From NCBI GenBank assembly GCA_008638375.1, contig CM018051.1, positions 33,391,740 through 33,455,739 on the forward strand: a stretch of DNA of 64,000 nt, given 5' to 3'. Every line of letters starts with the position of its first letter. Position 1 is the first letter of the stretch. Both the position numbers and the translations under genes were made by a program. A model generated the notes under the pieces. That model saw only the letters and a list, made by a program, of their open reading frames with translations, had not been told where the DNA came from and did no database searches. The stretch is from Nyssa sinensis (Eukaryota; Streptophyta; Magnoliopsida; Cornales; Nyssaceae). Shown one piece after another: positions 1 to 10,651 of the stretch.

Positions 1-23
1 AGGGTGGGTTTCAGGTCGTGACA
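1..23 (+). repeat. 3' terminus of the 5' LTR of Gypsy element 1
   Basis: The 23 bases end in GGTCGTGACA and match the final bases of the LTRs ending at 8178, 38090 and 46116. The PBS follows three bases later, which fixes the LTR boundary. Confidence 0.9.
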
Positions 24-26
24 GCT

Positions 27-38
27 TGGTATCAGAGC
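27..38 (+). other. Primer-binding site (tRNA-iMet), Gypsy element 1
   Basis: TGGTATCAGAGC is the standard plant PBS complementary to the 3' end of initiator Met tRNA. It starts 3 bp after the LTR end, as in element 2 (38094-38105). Confidence 0.92.
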
Positions 39-146
39 TTTAGGTTCGATTGTGAGTCATGGGAGATATGACTAGAGTTAAGACTGTTAGATATGACTAA
101 CATTTTATATGCTACAATCATGGACAAATTGTCTTACACATTGACT

Positions 147-254
147 GGTCATCTCATTGGTTACTTCATTGGTTATCTCACTGGTTATCTCATCGATTAT
201 CTCACTAGTTATCTCATTGGTTATCTCACTGGTTACCTCATTGGTTATCTTTAT
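147..254 (+). repeat. 12-bp tandem repeat in the leader of element 1
   Basis: Nine consecutive degenerate copies of GGTTATCTCATT lie between the PBS and gag. Element 2 has only about three partial copies here (38210-38250). The unit length is a multiple of 3, so it opens a small frame (93-314) encoding repeated YLIG/YLTG. I regard that frame as a by-product, because gag begins separately at 272. Confidence 0.9.
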
Positions 255-271
255 TGGTTCTATTCACAGTC

Positions 272-1379
272 ATGGTTAACACGAGGCAAGGTCCGTTACC
301 TATGGATCGTTTAGAACAATTGGAAAGATTGATGCAGACTGTCATTGAAAGTCTACCACGGATTCAGGCTAGTGCTAGCCAACCAGCATAGCCAGTACAA
401 CAGGAACAGCCTGTCAACACAGGCGGTAACAATGAGAATCGTCAAGGGAATGAACGGGATGCTGCATACCAATACGAACGATTCCAGAAAATGAAACCCC
501 CGACGTTTGACGGTACAAATGGGGCCACGGCGGCCGAAGAATGGATGTTAGAAATGAACAGTGTTTTCGATATCCTGAATTGCACTGACATCCAGAAAGT
601 GGCTTATGCCACGTATATGCTTAAGGGGATGGCACATAAGTGGTGGATAAATGAGAAGGCGAGGGAGCCAAACATGGACTGGCAACGATTCACTGTGGTC
701 TTCAATAAGAAATACTTCTCCCAAGAAGTACGGAACCGCAGAGTTGCCGAATTCATGGTACTGCAACAGGGGTCGATGACTGTGGAGCAATACGAGGCCA
801 CTTTGACTGAATTGGCCAGATTTGCCCCTGATGCTATCAGAACTGAGGATCTGAAGGCTCGTAAATTCGAGGAAGGACTGAGGTGGTCTATCAAGGATAG
901 ACTAGTACCCCATCGACTGACTACTTATGATGATGTCGTGGAAAAGGCTCGGATCATAGAAAGGAGTAGCGAGGAATTCGCCAAAAGGTGAGGGAACCAG
1001 AAGCATGAAGGCAACCAGAATAAGAGACAAGGGCTTTCTGCTTCGGGACATGGATCTACATTTACCAGACCTAGAGCCGCATCACAGGCGATAGGGTCCG
1101 ATCAGAAGAAACAGGGCAACACCAAAAAGGGGGCAGCCAAGTGCTCTCTTTGCAATAAGATCCACAAAGGCCAATGTCTCAAGGACAGCAATGCTTGCTA
1201 CTACTGTGGCCAGGAGGGACATTATGCAAGAGAATGCCCTCAGAAGGATCAGGCCACGCCTAGCACTGCTCCGGTTAAAGCACCAACAACCGGAATAGCA
1301 CCACCTAGACCTCCAACCCAAAGAACTGGACAGGGGAACGTCCAACAGCAGGCAGGACGAGTTTTCTCTACCAAGAGAC
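272..1379 (+). pseudogene. gag: gag of Gypsy element 1 (disrupted)
   Basis: Encodes the structural Gag protein that would package element RNA in cytoplasmic virus-like particles. I chose the ATG at 272 because it opens MVNTRQG, a usual start for this kind of gag, and is in frame with everything downstream. A Retrotrans_gag-type domain lies at about 491-940, with the hallmark KWW near 640. A basic linker follows, then a CX2C/H motif and a CX2CX4HX4C zinc knuckle at 1196-1237. Breaks: TAG at 389 where element 2 has CAA, and TGA at 989 at a site also TGA in element 2. A 5-bp deletion relative to element 2 at 1370/1371 shifts the frame before the protease. Confidence 0.9.
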
Positions 1380-1760
1380 ATGCAGGCTACAACCTCTGTA
1401 GTCGCAGGTACTCTTTTAGTATGCTCACAGCCTGCTCATGTTTTATTTGACACTGGATCTACACATTCATTTGTATCCCCTACATATGCTGCTAGATTGA
1501 ACCTAGTGACGGAACCCTTAGGGTATTTACTGAATGTTTCTATACCATCGGGGAAATCATTGTGGGGGATACCATGTATAGGAATTGTGGGATACAGATT
1601 GGGGATACACACTTATTGGCTAACCTTATACCCTTAGAAATTTGTGGATTCGATGTTATCCTTGGAATGGATTGGCTGGCCGCCAATCACGCTACAATAG
1701 ACTGTGTGGCCAAACGAGTTCTCATACAGAATCCCCAGTTTCCAACAGTTAACTTTGAGG
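1380..1760 (+). pseudogene. Protease (retropepsin) of Gypsy element 1, two frameshifts
   Basis: Aspartic protease that would cleave the Gag-Pol polyprotein. The active-site motif DTGSTHSF starts at 1449. The second conserved block, ILGMDWL, lies near 1655-1675. The domain is split: the N-terminal half reads in the frame of position 1380 and the C-terminal half in the frame of 272. A 5-bp deletion at 1370/1371 and a 1-bp deletion near 1565, both judged against element 2, together restore frame, so the ancestral gag-pol was one continuous frame. Confidence 0.88.
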
Positions 1761-3245
1761 GGACAGGGGTGGCTTCCCCACCCTACTTCGTTTCCTCTAT
1801 CCAGGCAAGGCGTCTGCTTCGCAAGGGATGTCACAGATTCTTATGTAGTGTTCAAGACACTGATTCCCAGCAGCCTGAGTTAGAGAAGATTCCCATTGCT
1901 AGGGAATTTCCTGGAGTATTCTTGGATGATCTTCCAGGAATGCCCATAGATAGGAAGATCGAGTTTTGCATCAACATATTGCCAGGCACTACACCGATAT
2001 CCAAGACTCCATATAGGATGGCACCGGCAGAGCTAAAGGAGCTGAAGCTCCAGTTGCAAGAATTATTGGACAAGAGTTTTATACGACCCAGCTCGTCACC
2101 ATGGGGTGCGCCTGTATTGTTCATAAAGAAAAAGGATGGAACTATGAGACTGTGTATCGACTATCATGAGCTGAACAAAGTTACCATCTGGAACAGATAT
2201 CCATTGCCCAGAGTAGATGATTTGTTCGACCAATTGAAAGGGGCCCAGGTGTTCTCGAAGATCGACCTGAGGTCCGGCTATCACCAGTTGAAGGTCAGAC
2301 CCACTGACGTTCAGAAGACAGCATTTAGGACACGGTATGGACACTACGAGTTCCTTGTTATGCCATTTGGGGTGACCAATGCCCCAGCTGCATTCATGGA
2401 CATGATGAACCGTGTGTTCAAGCCGTACTTGGATGACTTCGTGATTGTATTTATAGACGACATCTTGGTTTACTCTAAGAACCAGGAAGAACACGAAGTA
2501 CATCTGAGGAGAGTCCTACAGAAGTTAGGGGAGCAGAAGTTATACGCCAAGTTGAAAAAATGCGAATTCTGGCTTCCTAGTATAGCATTTTTGGGACACG
2601 TGATCAGTAAGGAGGGAATCTCTGTTGATTCCCAGAAGATCGAGGCAATCATGAATTGGCCTCAACCTACGAGTGTCACGGAAGTGCGAAGTTTCATGGG
2701 GTTAGCAGGCTACTATAGGAGATTTGTTAAGGACTTCTCCAAAATAGCTACGCCTATCACCAAACTGACCCGGAAAGGTGTTCCTTTTGTTTGGACAAAG
2801 GAACAAGAAAAGAGTTTCCAAGAGTTAAAGGAGCGTCTGGTTACAGCTCCTGTATTGACAGTACCAGAAGGAACTGACGGTTTTGTGATTTACAGTGATG
2901 CCTCGTTCAAGGGCTTAGGGTGTGTGTTAATGCAGAACGGAAAAGTGGTAGCTTATGCTTCCCGACAGTTGAGACCCCATGAAGGGAACTATCCGACACA
3001 CGACCTTGAGCTAGCAGCCATTGTCTTCGCTTTGAAGATATGGAGACATTATTTATACGGAGCCACGTGTGAAATCTTCACCGACCATAAGAGCCTCAAG
3101 TATCTGTTTACATAGAAAGAGCTCAATATGAGACAACGCCGTTGGTTAGAATTGTTGAAGGACTACGAGGTTAGCATACAGTACCACCCAGGAAAGGCAA
3201 ATGTGGTAGCTGACGCTCTTAGTAGAAAGTCATCAGGAAGTTCAG
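1761..3245 (+). pseudogene. pol: Reverse transcriptase and RNase H of Gypsy element 1
   Basis: RNA-directed DNA polymerase with RNase H, which copies element RNA to cDNA. Visible motifs in order: [10 protein letters not shown] (about 2005), the KKDGTMR block (about 2130), the first catalytic Asp in [13 protein letters not shown] (about 2255), [13 protein letters not shown] (about 2360) and the FIDD catalytic box (2450-2461). The RNase H catalytic Asp is in YSDASFKG (2891-2914). DHKSLKYL (about 3084) and the ADALSRK end of RNase H (about 3211) follow. TAG at 3113 replaces a Gln codon (CAG in element 2). Apart from that stop the frame is open to 4099, so this copy is less decayed than element 2. 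Confidence 0.94.
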
Positions 3246-4765
3246 CTTGCCTGTTGACGACACAAAAAGAGATACTGAGAGATTTGGAGGACGTGAAAAT
3301 AGAGATAGTTTTGCCCAGTCCCGAGGCACTATGTGCCAACGTCACAGTCAGTTTGTCGATTGTGGACAAGATCAAGGGGTTGCAGACTCAGGATGAGAAG
3401 TTGGCTAAGCTTCTTCACGAGATTGAAACAGGCGTAGACTCCGAGTACTCAGTGAAAGATGGAATATTGTATTATCAAGGTAGGATCTGCGTACCCGATG
3501 TACCCGAAATCAGAAAGGAGATTCTCGATGAAGCACACAGTTCAAAATTTGCCTTATATCCAAGGGGCACCAAAATGTATCACAATGTTAAGGATACTTA
3601 TTGGTGGTCTGGGATGAAACGTCACATAGCTGAGTACATAGCACGATGTGTCAAGTGCCAGCAAATTAAGGTGGAACATCAGAAGCTTGGAGGACTTCTG
3701 CAATCACTGCCCATTCTTGAGTGGAAGTGGGAACATATCACGATGGACTTTGTGTCAGGATTGCCAAAGACAGTCAAGGGGAGTGATTCTATCTGGGTCA
3801 TCGTAGACAGATTAACTAAGACAGCTCACTTCTTGGCAACCAAGACGACACAATCTCTTCAGCGACTAGCCAAGCTATACATTAGAGAGATTGTTAGACT
3901 TCACGGAGTTCCAGTATCGATTGTTTCTGATAGGGACCCCCGGTTCGTATCACGATTCTGGAAGGGACTACAACAAGCTATGGGCACGGAACTGAGTCTT
4001 AGCACTGCGTATCACCCTGAGACCGACGGCCAGTCGGAAAGGACGATACAGAGTTTAGAAGACTTACTGCGTTTTTATGTCATAGACTTTGAAGGGAGTT
4101 AGGAAGATCAGTTGCCATTGGTGGAGTTCACGTACAATAATAGCTATCAAGCTAGTATTGGTATTGCGCCATATGAGGCATTGTACGACAGGAAGTGCCG
4201 ATCACCACTGTGTTGGACAGAGGTGGGAAAAAGGAAACTCTATGGGCCAGAGATAGTGGAACAGACCACAAGAAAAATACAACTGATCCGACAGCGTCTA
4301 TTAGCAACTCAGAGTCGACAGAAAAGCTATGCGAATGTTCGCCGACGAGACTTAGAGTTTGCAAAAGGCGATTTTGTATACTTGAAAGTACCACCCATGA
4401 AAGGAGTAGTCAGGTTTGGCAAGAGGGGAAAACTTGGCCCCAGATACATTGGGCCATTCAGGATTACGAAGAGGGTTGGACCCGTAGCTTACGAGCTTGC
4501 CTTACCTTCAGAGTTAGCACATGTTCATAATGTGTTTCATGTCTCGATGCTAAGGAAATGTATACAGAGTGCAGATCAAGTGATCGAGCACGACCCGTTA
4601 GACGTCCAGGAAAATCTGAGTTACATAGAGCATCCAGTTCGAATTTTGGATCATCGAGATCAGGTACTACGGAACAAGACTATTCCATTAGTCAAAGTTC
4701 TATGGAGAAATCACCGGATGGAAGAGGCTACTTGGGAGCGAGAAGATGATATGCGCGCCAAGTAA
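3246..4765 (+). pseudogene. Integrase with C-terminal chromodomain-like tail, Gypsy element 1
   Basis: Integrase that would insert the cDNA into nuclear DNA. The HHCC zinc finger starts near 3530, where the usual ALHPG reads ALYPR, losing a zinc-binding His. Its CX2C is at 3647-3658. The DDE triad is visible: Asp at 3746, Asp at 3929 and Glu at 4037, with the canonical 35 residues between the last two. The [14 protein letters not shown] block lies near 4418-4460. The tail (about 4640-4765) reads [19 protein letters not shown], a chromodomain-like signature of chromoviruses. TAG at 4100 replaces Trp (TGG in element 2). TAA at 4763 ends the frame slightly earlier than in element 2. Confidence 0.92.
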
Positions 4766-4818
4766 CCACACTTATTTCCATCGTAGTATATGCTAAGTTT
4801 GGGGACAAACTTATTTTT

Positions 4819-4831
4819 AAGGGGGTAAGAA
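4819..4831 (+). other. Polypurine tract, Gypsy element 1
   Basis: AAGGGGGTAAGAA directly abuts the 3' LTR and is identical to the tract at 42807-42819 in element 2. It would prime plus-strand cDNA synthesis. Confidence 0.88.
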
Positions 4832-5295
4832 TATAATATCCCGACCCGGGATACGTCACGTATACCGAGGTAGGTTGGTTAAAATATGTAACTTGAACGG
4901 TAAGATATGTATATCATGGTATTTCATGGAAATGAATGACTGGAAACTGTAAATGATTAAAATGTGTAACAAGTGCTGGGTAACACCCGAGCACCCTGAG
5001 ACATCACATCGTAATGCGTGCATGCACGTATTCCCATGCATGCATACGAGAACATAGGTGAGTAACCCGATCAAAATGAATGTATGTATATATGATTAAA
5101 AATAGATTTATACGCCTACCCATGAATGTATATACATGTATAAAACATGTATTCTATGTGTATATATATATACGTATAACATAATGTATTATACATATAT
5201 TTATGTATAAATGTCTATGTATAAGAATTTAAAAGGAAAAGAAAGTGGGCAAAAAGGGGCTGCTACCAGCCGTGCAAGTGTGTATGAGTGGGTGG

Positions 5296-5317
5296 ATATA
5301 TATATATATATATATAT
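5296..5317. repeat. (AT)n microsatellite in the LTR of element 1
   Basis: Uninterrupted AT dinucleotide run in the 5' third of the LTR, upstream of the GA tract. It could contain or overlap the TATA region of the LTR promoter, but no single TATA box stands out. Confidence 0.9.
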
Positions 5318-5452
5318 GTATCAAGAGGTGTGTGTATGGTTATAGGTGTGTGTGTAATAAGTTGAGTGTATAACACTCAATAGGGAGTGGTGGTGACAGA
5401 AAGTGGGTGTTGGAGTGTGTAAGGAGATCTCAGGGCATGGTTAGGTCTGACT

Positions 5453-5477
<25 letters not shown>
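5453..5477. repeat. (AG)n microsatellite in the LTR of element 1
   Basis: AG dinucleotide run. Homologous GA runs occur at 35442-35463 and 43456-43481 in element 2, so it is an ancestral LTR feature. Confidence 0.9.
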
Positions 5478-5483
<6 letters not shown>

Positions 5484-8024
5484 AAAGCTTATTATATGTA
5501 TGTGATCTCTCACTCTCGGGGGAAAAAGGGAAATCAAAGGAAAGGTTAGGAACTGAAGGGGAGAAGAAGAGAGAAGGATTGATTCAGAAACAGAGAGATT
5601 CGGAAGGGTCACAGTGAGCTAGAACCGAAAACCCAAGTGAGTATTTTAAGTTCTGTTTTTACGATTCAGAGCATGAAGCTTGTATCCATTTATAAGGTCT
5701 AAATCAGCATGAAATATGGAACTTATTGCAAAAAGAATGATAGAAAACGGTTAAGAAACCAAAGAGAAAAATTGAGTTGCAGGTTTTATGAATAATTTCG
5801 GGTTTCATGAAAATCTTGGTTAAAGCTTGTTTTGAGTCTTGAAAAATGATCTATAAAGGTGTAGAAAACATTTAGAATGAAAATCGGGTAAAAACCGTGG
5901 CTTGGAAGTCACAAAAATGGAAATGAAGATCTGGCCGGAAAACCGGCCAGAGCTATTATTCCCTATATTCGTGGGGATTGGAAGGGGTTTAATGGAAATA
6001 AAGGGTATGGTTGAGGTCCTTGAGGAAAGGGGAAGAGAATGGCATTCAAAACGGGGTAAGAGAAGGTCGGAACTAGGTCACCATCACCGGAGATGGTGAC
6101 GGAACCCTAATGCATGCTCACCGGAACAGTAGGGAAGACGACCGGAATGTCGTGGGGGCTATCGGGTTAAGACGAACCGGATCCGGGTTCAAATCGGGTC
6201 GGGACCCGACCGGAAATGAGTGGGTAAGTAATATTGTGTCATTTTTGGTTTTGAATTTAAATGGATTGGGCTTGTTTGGTAACAGAGATACAAAAATGAA
6301 ATTGGGTTTTGAGTTTAACCGAACCTGGGATAGGGTAGGAACCAGGATATTGGAATCCGGTTCTTGAATTAAACTGAACCGTTTGGTTCAGGGGAGGGAC
6401 AGACCGGTTTAGGGTTTCTAGTTCTGAACCAACTGGTTCAGACCGCAGCTTTTGGAAATTCTGAACCGGCCCCAAATGTTTTAAGAAATCTCACTAAGGC
6501 CCAAACAGGAAAATTAATTAAATATTAATTTTTACAAAAATACCCCTATTTCAAATATGGGTTAAACGAAGTCCAAACGATGCAAATGAATAGTAAAAAT
6601 TTATTATCTCGGACATTCTGAGTCCAATGGTGGGGTCCGTTTTACGAGACGGGACCCTGAAGGATAAATACCGTAAAAGTGCAAAATGACCATTTTGCCC
6701 TTTTTAGTCCAAAAGTCCAAATGGAATTCCGCGAAAGCCTAAACCGACTTTCTTAGGCATTCTGGACTCAATGGTAAAGTCTAAATTTGTATTTGAGATA
6801 CTTATAATAGAAAGGCATAAAATTTGATAAATAGCATTTATTCTAAAACGTATTCACTGATATATAGGGAACTCGAAAGGCAAAGGTACACTCACGGATT
6901 CCTGATCTAGAATCACGATAAAGGTAAGTGGATCACTCTCTCTTACATGTGGTGTTTCCACAAGCCAAGTTTATTCTTTTACTGCCAAGCTCGTACTCTT
7001 GAATGTATTGATATCCTTGTGTTCCACAATTCGATATTTTTCTATCTTGTGGACATTTGATTGACTGATGTATCATTGTTATCATGTCTCACTGTGCCTT
7101 GAAAGTACCACATGTTATTACTATCCACAAAGTGATATTGTTCTATCTTGTGGACATTGATTGACTGTTGTATCATTGTTTTCATGTTGAACCATGCCTT
7201 GAAAGGCGTACTGTTATGCTTTCATTGAATCTATGATATTCCATTTTATACTTCTATAGAATCACGAATGATCATGATATGTTATGAATACCGGATTTGT
7301 GCTCAGTCACAACATCCATCCGATGCTTCTGTATTGACTAGAGACCTAAGGGTCAAGTCCATGAATGGACAAGTGGTAGGAATGAATTCCTCGAAGGCTT
7401 TCCACCGGTAATTGACTGGCATGATCACTGGCATTTCATTGCATTTCCACTGGCATTTCATTTGCAATTTCACTGGCATGTTACAAAATAAAAGCATCTC
7501 TTATGACTGATAGAACTTGATTGTTGAATGGCACTATCCCTTATGATTCTTCAAGTCTCGAGGGACTTGCATTGATTGATTTGATTGTGATTGGTTCATT
7601 GTGGCAGTACTTCATTGTTGTTATATTATCATTGAATTTCTTCATATTGATATTATACCCAATACTTCTGATTGTGTATTGTGAGTACTGTCCATTGGCC
7701 CTTGTGGCAATTGTTTCCATTGGCTATCACAGCATCTTATTCTTATGATTGGCTATCATAATCTTATTCATGGATTCATTGATCATCGATACCAGTGTTG
7801 GAGATCTGCATTTACTTACTGAGCTTTGTAGCTCATTCCACCCCACTTACCCCGATTTCAGGTGATGATGCTGCGAGACCCCAGTAGGAGTCTGAGAGCG
7901 TAGGGGGACATTTTGAAGTACGGTATCAGTCTATGTTAGTTCTCCCATGTATTCACCACCCCCGGGTGCTGGTTACGTTTAGTTCTCATTTTGTCTTATG
8001 TAGAACTATGTCATGTAATTAATA

Positions 8025-8091
8025 GACTTCCGCTGTTTAAATTATTAAAAGACTTCCGCTGGATTACTGTAATTGATAAAGACTTCCGCTG
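8025..8091 (+). repeat. Three spaced GACTTCCGCTG boxes near the LTR end
   Basis: Exact 11-mers at 8025-8035, 8051-8061 and 8081-8091. The same triplet with the same spacing occurs in the LTRs of element 2 (45926, 45953 and 45981 intact; 37899, 37926 and 37954 with point changes). Function is unknown. Confidence 0.85.
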
Positions 8092-8189
8092 TTCATTGTT
8101 TAAAATTTTTAGTAGGGACGGCCTTCGGGTAGGCCCCGCGACACGAGATCCGCATAGGGTGGGTTTCTGGTCGTGACACTTAGTACGTA

Positions 8190-9063
8190 GTTGAGATAAA
8201 TTTGTCATGCCTTCTGCATGCTATACGTTATCACCCGATGAGCGAATGAAAATTTGTGAGTGATTTCAATAAGTGAAGTTCCCAGATGGATATGCATCAA
8301 ATATATCTCGGTGTGTGAATGTTCAAGATGAAAAAATATCTGGCTTAAAGAGCCATGACTGCCATGTACTTTTACGATGACTTTTTCTAGTTATAATACG
8401 TAAATATCTCCTTGAGAGCATATTAACGACATTGATTGAGTTGGGATGCTTCTTTAGAGAATTGAGTGCCAAGACATTGAAGTTAGAAGTACTAGAAAAG
8501 CTTTAAAGGGACGTTGTTGCTGTAATCCTCTACAAGCTTGAAATGATCTTTCCTCCAACTTTTTTTGATGTCATGATTCACTTAGCTGTGCATTTGCCAA
8601 GAAAGCTAGAATTGATGGACCGGTCCAATATCGTTGGATGTATCTAATTGAAAGGTGCATAAATTAATATTTAATATGTCCACAGATACCGTTAATTAAT
8701 TTGTTGAATTATTATTTCTACAAATTCTTGTACACATTAAAACAATACATGTGTAACAAAACACGACCAAATGGATCAATTGTTGAGGCATACGTAAATG
8801 CTGAATGTCTCACCTTTTGTTCCATGCATTTTGAAGATATTGAGACGAGGTTTAATCATGAAGAATGAAATTTTGATAGATGTCCATCGCAACTACGATC
8901 TGGCCTGGTAGTGTTCAATTAGAATATACAAATATTAAATGCTTCGTCGTATGAATGGTATTCTCTTGAAGAATTAGCAAAAACACATTGTACCGTACTC
9001 AATAATTATGATGAGACATTTTCCTATTTTAAGTTAGTTTACCGTGCACCTTCACAATGCTAC
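8190..9063 (+). pseudogene. TNP2-like CACTA transposase fragment, DUF4218 region
   Basis: C-terminal part of a TNP2-like transposase with the plant DUF4218 domain. Translation across small breaks gives FPDGYASNISRCVNVQD (about 8281) and ISGLKSHDCHV, then KLEMIFPPTFFDVMIHLAVH (about 8540-8595), typical of DUF4218. A gap of about 90 AT-rich bases (about 8655-8740) may be a remnant intron or decayed sequence. It resumes with SIVEAYVNAECLTFCSMHF (about 8779). In-frame stops and frame changes show it is dead. It ends abruptly at 9063, where an LTR starts. Confidence 0.82.
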
Positions 9064-10651
9064 TGTAACACCTGTCTCCAACAAAATAAGTAAATTAAGC
9101 ATAATGTGTCAAGAACTACAGTCATAAAAGAACATTTCCGAATTCTTTGAACACAAGGCAACAATATGACCTAAACTAGGGTTAAGAACTAACTCAACTC
9201 AACAGTGGGCCATAAACTTGGTTAGGCCATTACCCAAAGTGGAGTCAAGTCAACACTAATCCTAACCAGACCATAGTCTATGTAAGGTTAAAAGTCAAAC
9301 TTAACTTAAGGTCAACCTAACCTAACCTAGGTTAGCAAGACTAGTGGGTGATGTGATCAATATATCATTAACCTAAGGTAGAAAATAATACACCAAATAT
9401 TATAAATTATTAAATAAATTAAGGAAGATATAAAATAAATACATAAAAATACAACAAAAATATATAAATTATGTAAGTGTATGAAAAATAATTATGAAAT
9501 AATTATGGGAAAGTAAGGAAAAATTTAAGAAAATTATGTAAAAATAATTAAAAATATTTTTAAATATCATATGCCTTACATATGATGGAGATAGCTCAAA
9601 CACACGCACCAAGTGTGTTTAAGTATGTGTATAAGAGAATATATACCTATATATATATGCAAACACACATGAATGCACACACACACACACACATATATAT
9701 ATATACATACATACATATACACACAACAGTGTGTGCGTGTGGCAAAAACATAGAAGAGTGTGTATGTGTGTGTAAGGCATGCGGGAGAAGGTGATGTGCA
9801 TGAGTGCAATTGGAGGAAAAGAGAGGCATGGTGGGCTGCTTACAATTTAAAAAGGAAGCCACAAAGATAAGGTTGCAGTAAGTTGCAACTGTTGACCCTG
9901 TAAGGCTTATTCATTGGAGGGAACTGAGGTGAGAAAAAGAGTGAAAAAAACGGTGGTGTAGAGAGAGAAAAACTATATATACACATAAGTGTCTACTGCA
10001 GCCTTAAGAAAAAACTCTAAGGAGGACTGTACAAAAATAATGAGGAGAGGGAGAAATAGAAGGAAAGGAAGAAGAAGAGCTGCGGCTAAAAGAGAGAGAG
10101 AACAATAGAAGAGGGAGAAACATGTAACTTTTTCTCACTGTATAAAATTCCATTGTTGCCTTAGTTTAATTGTTTTAAATTATATATATGAAATTCTATG
10201 ACGATTTTGAGTAATGTAGAAGTGAAAATAGGATCTGAAAGACCCAGAACAATGAGAAAACCATAAGCCACCATTAACAGACCACTAAATAAATGGGTCT
10301 GATTTAACTTAATTCAAACCAAAATTGGTTGATTTGGGCTTAAACTAGAACCTATGAGTATCACAAAAACATTGGTCCGCCATCCTAAAGCTCAAAGATG
10401 AGCTATTTATCGCGAGTTGCAGGTTTCGGCTCTAAAGCCAAACCTCATAAGTCAACCACCAAACCTAGTTTTTAAAATGGTGATTTAAAGCCCATGAGGA
10501 GAGGATTTCAACAAGCCAAACCATGCTCAAAACGGTGAAGTAACGAGCTCGAACCAGCCTTCAATAATAGACGACCATGGAAGCTTCGATTGAGCTTTCT
10601 AGTAGGTTTCGAACCTCCAAACAAACAATAATATCTAAGTTAGGACACTAG
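9064..10651 (+). mobile_element. 5' portion of a Gypsy LTR (J), forward, inserted in the CACTA
   Basis: Starts TGTAACACCTGTCTCC, like the start of LTR E (59879), and breaks into the CACTA frame. It has the internal order of the long LTRs seen elsewhere: AT-rich start, CA/TG microsatellites (9677-9800), a purine-rich segment (about 10030-10110) and GCGAGTTGCAGGTTTCGG (about 10413). It stops at 10651, where a reverse-oriented LTR end begins. No coding potential: the short frames near 9576-9862 come from the microsatellite. Confidence 0.72.
9677..9725. repeat. (CA)n(TA)n compound microsatellite
   Basis: CA run followed by TA run and TACA repeats inside LTR J. It opens artefactual frames on both strands. 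Confidence 0.88.

Larger units (their letters stand above)
1..8178 (+). mobile_element. Gypsy element 1 (Tekay/Del-like chromovirus), 5' LTR cut by window edge
   Basis: A Ty3/Gypsy LTR retrotransposon. The window opens in the last 23 bp of its 5' LTR, followed by a primer-binding site (27-38), a degenerate gag-pol frame (272-4765), a purine tract (4819-4831) and a complete 3' LTR (4832-8178). Domain order gag-PR-RT-RNaseH-INT places it in Gypsy. The C-terminal chromodomain-like tail and LTRs above 3 kb suggest the Tekay/Del clade, which is an inference. It is inserted in a CACTA transposon. The 5 bp after the LTR (CTTAG, 8179-8183) should be the right copy of its target-site duplication; the left copy is outside the window. 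It is the same family as the element at 34830-46116. Confidence 0.93.
4832..8178 (+). repeat. 3' LTR of Gypsy element 1 (about 3.35 kb)
   Basis: The LTR starts TATAATATCCCGACCC (the usual TG is mutated to TA; element 2 has TGTGATATCCC) and ends GGTCGTGACA. It carries (TA)n and (GA)n microsatellites at about 5296-5317 and 5453-5477, palindromes at 6374-6391 and 6424-6441, two copies of the roughly 140-bp LTR module (from 6611 and 6755), a donor-like AAAGGTAAGT near 6929, an acceptor-like ATTTCAGGTGATG near 7856 and three GACTTCCGCTG boxes (8025-8091). Several short open frames in it (for example 5902-6099, 6110-6367 and 7521-7748) have no recognisable domain, and I do not call them genes. Confidence 0.92.

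Noticed and set aside
147..254. CRISPR-like regular repeats
   Set aside because: 12-bp units are contiguous without spacers; plant retrotransposon leader.
93..314. 73-codon hydrophobic frame with repeated YLIG/YLTG
   Set aside because: Produced by the 12-bp tandem repeat in the leader; gag starts separately at 272 and element 2 does not keep the frame.
6110..6367. Frame around MHAHRNSREDDRN in the LTR of element 1
   Set aside because: Covers the palindromic LTR core; equivalents in element 2, E and F are not in a common frame.
9576..9862. Several overlapping frames rich in His, Thr, Tyr and Cys
   Set aside because: Translated CA/TA microsatellite.
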